Shown here piece after piece: positions 6,151 to 8,253 of a stretch of DNA of 8,253 bases. The stretch is taken from positions 1-8,253 of the forward strand of contig DAHVAU010000068.1 of assembly GCA_027314465.1 (NCBI GenBank), written 5' to 3'. The notes below the pieces were generated by a model, which saw only the letters and a list, made by a program, of their open reading frames with translations, had not been told where the DNA came from and made no database searches. Each line of letters begins with the position of its first letter. The first letter of the stretch is position 1. The translations under genes and the position numbers were made by a program. The stretch is from Microcaldota archaeon. Its GTDB lineage: Archaea; Micrarchaeota; Micrarchaeia; Micrarchaeales; CABMGC01.

Positions 6151-6159
6151 TTTTAAATA
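6151..6159 (+). promoter_or_regulatory. TATA box of the 6211-6492 gene
   Basis: TTTTAAATA lies 17 bp after the pyrC stop. The predicted transcript start is near 6178-6182, leaving a leader of about 30 nt. The leader ends in a good ribosome site, AGGTGATG at 6199-6206, five bases before ATG 6211. A short inverted pair, ACGTG (6159-6163) and CACGT (6172-6176), lies between TATA and start. Confidence 0.5.
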
Positions 6160-6210
6160 CGTGGATGGCTACACGTCTTATGCAATTTGCCGGCAGTTAG
6201 GTGATGATGG

Positions 6211-6492
6211 ATGGCTGATGATACAGGAAAGGGCGGCAGTCGCGCGTTCAGGCGCCTGTTGAGCCCTGCAGAAGAGAGATCGGCCATGGAGAGGATCATG
6301 GACGGGCTGCGGCGCAACGATACAGGCGAGCTCACCGAAGTCAGCGCAGCGGCAAAAAAAGCAATAAGGGATGGGCATCGTGATACGGCAAGACAGCTCG
6401 TGGGCATACTCCTCGCAGTAAGGGACCTCCGGGTAGGCTCAGGTGGCGTGAGAAACACCCTGGATGAGATAGAGGGGCTGTGGCCGCAATGA
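6211..6492 (+). CDS. Small protein of unknown function (93 residues)
   Basis: I do not recognise this family. The protein is soluble, rich in charged residues and predicted mostly helical. A short flexible start (MADDTGKGGSR) is followed by helices around LSPAEERSAMERIMDGLRR (17-35), then VSAAAKKAIRDGHRDTARQL (44-63) running into VGILLAVRDL, and a last one near NTLDEIEGL. There is no Cys, no membrane span and no signal peptide. The start is well supported by the AGGTGATG ribosome site and an upstream TATA box. It lies between pyrC and the ribosomal-protein operon but appears to be its own unit, with about 120 bp before rps13. Position alone gives no safe function; an RNA- or ribosome-associated role would be a guess. 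Confidence 0.75.
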   Translation: MADDTGKGGSRAFRRLLSPAEERSAMERIMDGLRRNDTGELTEVSAAAKKAIRDGHRDTARQLVGILLAVRDLRVGSGGVRNTLDEIEGLWPQ

Positions 6493-6530
6493 GCCCGGGC
6501 TTAGAAAGCTTAAAAAACCTTCTATATGCA

Positions 6531-6538
6531 ATATATAC
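6531..6538 (+). promoter_or_regulatory. Likely TATA box of the rps13-rps4-rps11 operon
   Basis: ATATATAC lies in the 120-bp gap before rps13 and would give a transcript start near 6557-6561 and a leader of about 55-60 nt. Two alternatives exist: TTAAAAAA at 6510-6517, and TTAAATTATA at 6589-6598, which would make the mRNA almost leaderless. A GGTG ribosome site at 6607-6610 before ATG 6616 favours a leader. The choice among the three is uncertain. Confidence 0.4.
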
Positions 6539-6615
6539 GCCCGCAATACATTGCAGGTCTTGCCTTCTTAACGGCAATTTGAATATCGTTAAATTATACT
6601 ATATTTGGTGCATTG

Positions 6616-7224
6616 ATGGCGAAAGATGAGGAGCAGAAGCCAAAGGCCCCGCAGCACGGGGAGAAGAAGGTAGCTGCAAGCATAATAAGAATAGCTGGCA
6701 GGGACATAAACGGCGAGCTGAACATACCAAGCTCGCTTATGCAGATAAGGGGCATAGGCCACAATCTCGCGCATGCACTGTCGCTTTCCATAAAGGAGGC
6801 ATACGGCATAGAGAGCTCAGCAACGCTCGGATCGCTCAGCGACCAGGACATAAGCAATATAGAGACCCTTCTCAAGGACCCTACTAAGACAAAGATACCG
6901 CTATACATGTACAACAGGAGAAATGACAGGGATACCGGCAGCAACATGCACCTTGTAGGCACTGATCTTACCGTAAGCATGAGGCAGGACATAGAGAATG
7001 ACATTCGCATACTATCATGGAGAGGGTTCAGGCACAGGTGGGGACAGAAGGTGCGCGGACAGAAGACTAGATCCACAGGAAGGACCGGAGCTACCATAGG
7101 AGTTACAAAGAAGGCCGCTGAAGCAGCGCAGAAGGCAGCGACCGCGCCGGCCAAGCCTGCCGGAGGCGTAGCATCTGCCACGGCCCCGGCAGCTGCGAGC
7201 CCAAGTCCTGCACCGAAGAAGTGA
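6616..7224 (+). CDS. rps13: 30S ribosomal protein uS13
   Basis: uS13 sits in the head of the small subunit and contacts the P-site tRNA and the large subunit. From ATG 6616 there are 202 residues. After a charged N-terminal extension of about 20 residues comes the uS13 core: IIRIAGRDINGELNIP, the helix-turn-helix-like QIRGIGHNLAHAL, a central helical part, and the basic C-terminal signature (GFRHRWGQKVRGQKT then STGRTG). Archaeal uS13 is usually about 150 residues. The excess is the N-terminal extension plus an Ala/Pro/Lys/Ser-rich tail of about 40 residues ending PSPAPKK, which is probably disordered. TTG 6613 directly upstream is an alternative but less likely start; GGTG at 6607-6610 serves as ribosome site. 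It is the first gene of the conserved operon, 5 bp before rps4. Confidence 0.95.
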   Translation: MAKDEEQKPKAPQHGEKKVAASIIRIAGRDINGELNIPSSLMQIRGIGHNLAHALSLSIKEAYGIESSATLGSLSDQDISNIETLLKDPTKTKIPLYMYNRRNDRDTGSNMHLVGTDLTVSMRQDIENDIRILSWRGFRHRWGQKVRGQKTRSTGRTGATIGVTKKAAEAAQKAATAPAKPAGGVASATAPAAASPSPAPKK

Positions 7225-7229
7225 ACTGA

Positions 7230-7790
7230 ATGGGAGACCCCAAGAGAACAAGAAAGAAGTTTCAACGCTCAAAGATAATGTGGGATAGGAACAGGATTGC
7301 CAGGGAGCACGATTTGAGGGACAAGTTCGGGCTCAAGAACATCAGGGAGCTTTGGAAGGCAACTACGGAGGTAAGCAGGATCAGGAGCAATGCAAGGGAG
7401 GTGCTGTCCAACCAGGTAGGGGAGAGGGTCGGCAAGGACATAATAGCAAGGCTATCAAGATACAACATAGTAGCAAAGGATGCGAAGATCGATGATCTAC
7501 TGGGAGTCACGCCTGAGGCAATACTCAGCCGCAGGCTCCAGTCGATGGTGTTCAAGAACGGGCTGTCTAAGACGCACAAGCAGGCCAGGCAACTCATAAC
7601 GCACGGCTTCATATCGGTAAACGGCAGGAAGGTTAAGTCTCCGGGGTACATGGTGAGCGCAGAAGAGGAGACGAAGATAGGATACTACAAGCCCATAAAC
7701 CTAAATCCAGTAACTCCTGAGGGGCAGGCGCCTGTGGTGCAGGCTGCGCAGGAGAAATCAGCGGCAGGGAGCGCTACTGAGGCAAGATAA
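7230..7790 (+). CDS. rps4: 30S ribosomal protein uS4
   Basis: uS4 is a primary 16S rRNA-binding protein that starts assembly of the small-subunit body. The protein has 186 residues, the normal archaeal length. The N-terminus (GDPKRTRKKFQRSK, then DRNRIAREHDLRDKFGLKN) is typical of archaeal and eukaryotic uS4. Residues about 104-150 are the S4 RNA-binding domain: RRLQSMVFK, then THKQARQLITHGFISVNGRK and VKSPGYMVS. The tail is Ala/Gln/Glu-rich and variable. ATG 7230 follows the uS13 stop by 5 bp, so translation is probably coupled; a clear ribosome site is not visible. The stop codon shares its last base with the rps11 start. Confidence 0.96.
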   Translation: MGDPKRTRKKFQRSKIMWDRNRIAREHDLRDKFGLKNIRELWKATTEVSRIRSNAREVLSNQVGERVGKDIIARLSRYNIVAKDAKIDDLLGVTPEAILSRRLQSMVFKNGLSKTHKQARQLITHGFISVNGRKVKSPGYMVSAEEETKIGYYKPINLNPVTPEGQAPVVQAAQEKSAAGSATEAR

Positions 7791-8253
7791 TGGCGGCAAA
7801 AAAGAAGGCAGAACCGAAGGCCAGGAAGGAGCAGGAACAGAAGTCAGGACCAAAGGAGAATGTATCATACGAGGCAGTGGCTCTTGAGGCGCAGCAAAAG
7901 TACGTCCCCAAGGCAATAAGATGGGGTGTAGCGCACATCTACTCGTCGAAGAACAACACCGTAATAACACTTACAGACCTCTCAGGCGCAGAGACCATAG
8001 CCACCGGAAGCGGAGGAATGGTTGTCAACGCTGACCATGAGGAGGGATCGCCTTATGCAGGAATGCAGGCGGCATACAAAGTAGCCGCAACCGCACTCGA
8101 GAAAGGCGTGACCAATATAAACATAAAGATACGCGCGCCAGGAGGGCACGGATCGAAGATACCTGGCCCTGGAGCGCAGGCAGTTGTCAGGGCGCTGGCA
8201 AGGAGCGGAATAAAGATAGGCAGCATAGAGGACGTAACCCCAATGCCTACCGA
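7790..8253 (+). CDS. rps11: 30S ribosomal protein uS11 (3' end beyond window)
   Basis: uS11 lies on the platform of the small subunit near the E-site and the mRNA exit. 154 residues are visible and the gene continues past 8253. A Lys/Glu/Gln-rich extension of about 45 residues precedes the core. The core starts at WGVAHIYSSKNNTVITLTDL and includes SGAETIA, GGMVVNADHEEGSPYAGMQA, IRAPGGHGSKIPGPGAQA and the near-terminal signature IEDVTPMP, all characteristic of archaeal uS11. ATG 7790 overlaps the rps4 TAA by one base (TAATG), which indicates coupled translation. In archaea the next gene is usually that for RNA polymerase subunit D. Confidence 0.96.
   Translation, partial: MAAKKKAEPKARKEQEQKSGPKENVSYEAVALEAQQKYVPKAIRWGVAHIYSSKNNTVITLTDLSGAETIATGSGGMVVNADHEEGSPYAGMQAAYKVAATALEKGVTNINIKIRAPGGHGSKIPGPGAQAVVRALARSGIKIGSIEDVTPMPT

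Noticed and set aside
6594..7265. Minus-strand open frame of 223 codons opposite rps13
   Set aside because: It lies wholly over the well-identified uS13 gene and its Cys/Ser/Leu-rich sequence is typical of an antisense shadow.
1..8253. CRISPR array, insertion sequence or integrase
   Set aside because: The only tandem repeats are the short phased GGTTT elements, which lack unique spacers, and no transposase or recombinase motif was seen in any plausible frame.

Overview
The window reads as an archaeal chromosome segment. The clearest evidence is the gene order uS13-uS4-uS11, which is the conserved archaeal ribosomal-protein order. It is supported by archaeal-type TATA boxes, very short or absent leaders, heavy use of AGG (Arg) and ATA (Ile) codons, and sequon-rich surface proteins anchored by one N-terminal hydrophobic segment. 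The surface-protein style resembles that of small-genome Micrarchaeota (ARMAN/DPANN). That placement is a guess from style, not from a database match.

Left part (1-3405). A partial plus-strand gene ends at 151 with a winged-helix-like tail. A convergent gap with a strong hairpin follows. Two minus-strand genes come next, each with its own promoter. The upstream one (1449-3233) encodes a winged-helix DNA-binding domain, one membrane span and a large outside part that begins with a DUF4382-like domain; it looks like a membrane-spanning one-component regulator. The downstream one (319-1335) encodes a glycosylation-rich secreted or anchored protein with an Ig-like domain. Both promoters carry GGTTT repeats spaced exactly 11 bp apart just upstream of the TATA box: five copies before the regulator and two before the surface protein. 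This suggests an autoregulated membrane-sensing circuit and is the most interesting point of the window.

Middle (3354-3966). This minus-strand stretch holds what looks like a broken zinc-ribbon membrane protein gene. Its parts lie in alternating frames, and a second zinc-ribbon-like relic lies just upstream. It may be a decayed gene or an assembly with indel errors.

Pyrimidine block (3967-6133). Class 2-type dihydroorotate dehydrogenase (pyrD, minus) and a compact barrel-only dihydroorotase (pyrC, plus) are divergent. They appear to share a single TATA element that reads in both directions, with nearly leaderless transcripts. They catalyse consecutive steps of UMP synthesis.

Right part (6150-8253). 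A 93-residue protein of unknown function has its own promoter and a good ribosome binding site. It is followed by the rps13-rps4-rps11 operon, with tight spacing and a stop-start overlap between rps4 and rps11; rps11 runs off the window.
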